A stretch of DNA of 6,061 nucleotides, taken from NCBI GenBank assembly GCA_947447385.1, contig CANFKN010000079.1, positions 1-6,061 on the forward strand, given 5' to 3'. This DNA is from Microbacteriaceae bacterium (lineage in GTDB: Bacteria > Actinomycetota > Actinomycetes > Actinomycetales > Microbacteriaceae). The position numbers were made by a program, and so were the translations under genes. This document shows positions 5,712-6,061 of the stretch, one piece after another; the stretch's first letter is position 1, and each line of letters starts with the position of its first letter. A model generated the notes under the pieces. The model saw nothing but the letters and a program-made list of their open reading frames with translations, did not search any database and was not told where the DNA came from.

Positions 5712-6061
5712 TTAGGAACGAATATGACCGGCGCCACGAACTAACCATTTTGTGCTGGTTAGCTCTGGCAAGCCCATTGGGCCACGAGCGTGAAGTTTCT
5801 GAGTTGAGATTCCTACCTCGGCACCAAAACCGAACTCTCCACCGTCTGTGAAACGGGTTGAGGCATTAACCATCACGGCTGCAGAATCAACTTCGGCCAA
5901 AAAGCGCTCTGCGTTCTGAATGTTCTCGGTGATGATTGATTCAGTGTGTTTCGTTGAATATTTGGCGATGTGAGCGAGTGCTTCATCAAGATTTTCGACA
6001 ACTCGAACTGCAAGGTCAAGGTCATGGTACTCAGCCTTCCAGTCTTCTTCGGTTGCCTCAA
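5712..6061 (-). CDS. proA: Gamma-glutamyl phosphate reductase, C-terminal part (5' end outside window)
   Basis: The last 115 residues of ProA; the reading frame is open to the right edge. ProA reduces gamma-glutamyl phosphate with NADPH to glutamate semialdehyde, the second step of proline synthesis, after ProB. The visible portion matches the family end closely: [15 protein letters not shown], then [38 protein letters not shown] and [12 protein letters not shown]. It belongs to the aldehyde dehydrogenase fold, and the Cys nucleophile lies upstream of this fragment, outside the window. The [13 protein letters not shown] stretch is among the most diagnostic of ProA. The stop TAA at 5712 lies 29 bases before the ATG of the small membrane protein. 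Proline (proB, proA) genes commonly precede nadD in Actinobacteria, which fits the string seen here. Confidence 0.97.
   Translation of the reverse strand, partial: EATEEDWKAEYHDLDLAVRVVENLDEALAHIAKYSTKHTESIITENIQNAERFLAEVDSAAVMVNASTRFTDGGEFGFGAEVGISTQKLHARGPMGLPELTSTKWLVRGAGHIRS

Overview
The window looks like ordinary chromosomal DNA from a free-living actinobacterium, most likely Microbacteriaceae. By eye it is close to half G+C, which fits the small-genome freshwater lineages of that family better than its GC-rich soil members. Three things point this way: the gene order proA - small membrane protein - nadD - large Arg/Pro/Ala-rich membrane protein - rsfS; a DNA polymerase III alpha subunit of the second, accessory actinobacterial type; and start sites that look leaderless. 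The family and lineage assignment is inference from gene order and protein character, not from a search.

Layout, left to right. The left edge (1-1563, +) holds the C-terminal half of a DnaE-family polymerase that begins outside the window. It converges on a minus-strand pair: deoC (2404-3105), then a LigB/YgiD-type extradiol dioxygenase (1584-2366). A very short divergent gap (3106-3127) separates deoC from a 70-residue DUF167/YggU protein on the plus strand (3128-3340). A strong intrinsic terminator (3359-3385) sits between that gene and tRNA-Ala(GGC) on the minus strand (3393-3465).

The rest, 3505-6061, is a minus-strand gene string read from right to left: the 3' end of proA (proline synthesis), a 58-residue membrane protein with an excellent ribosome binding site, nadD (NAD synthesis), a 335-residue tail-anchored membrane protein of unknown role that overlaps nadD by ATGA, rsfS (ribosome silencing), and then tRNA-Ala with its terminator. 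The close spacing suggests one transcript or a few overlapping ones for growth-linked housekeeping functions.

No mobile element, CRISPR array, phage gene or clear sign of transfer was seen. The leads most worth a second look are the unknown 335-residue membrane protein with three SRR-type basic motifs, the 58-residue membrane protein, and the 22-bp region between deoC and the DUF167 gene, where two opposed -10 elements overlap and each sits exactly six bases from a start codon. All gaps without a gene are under 60 bases.
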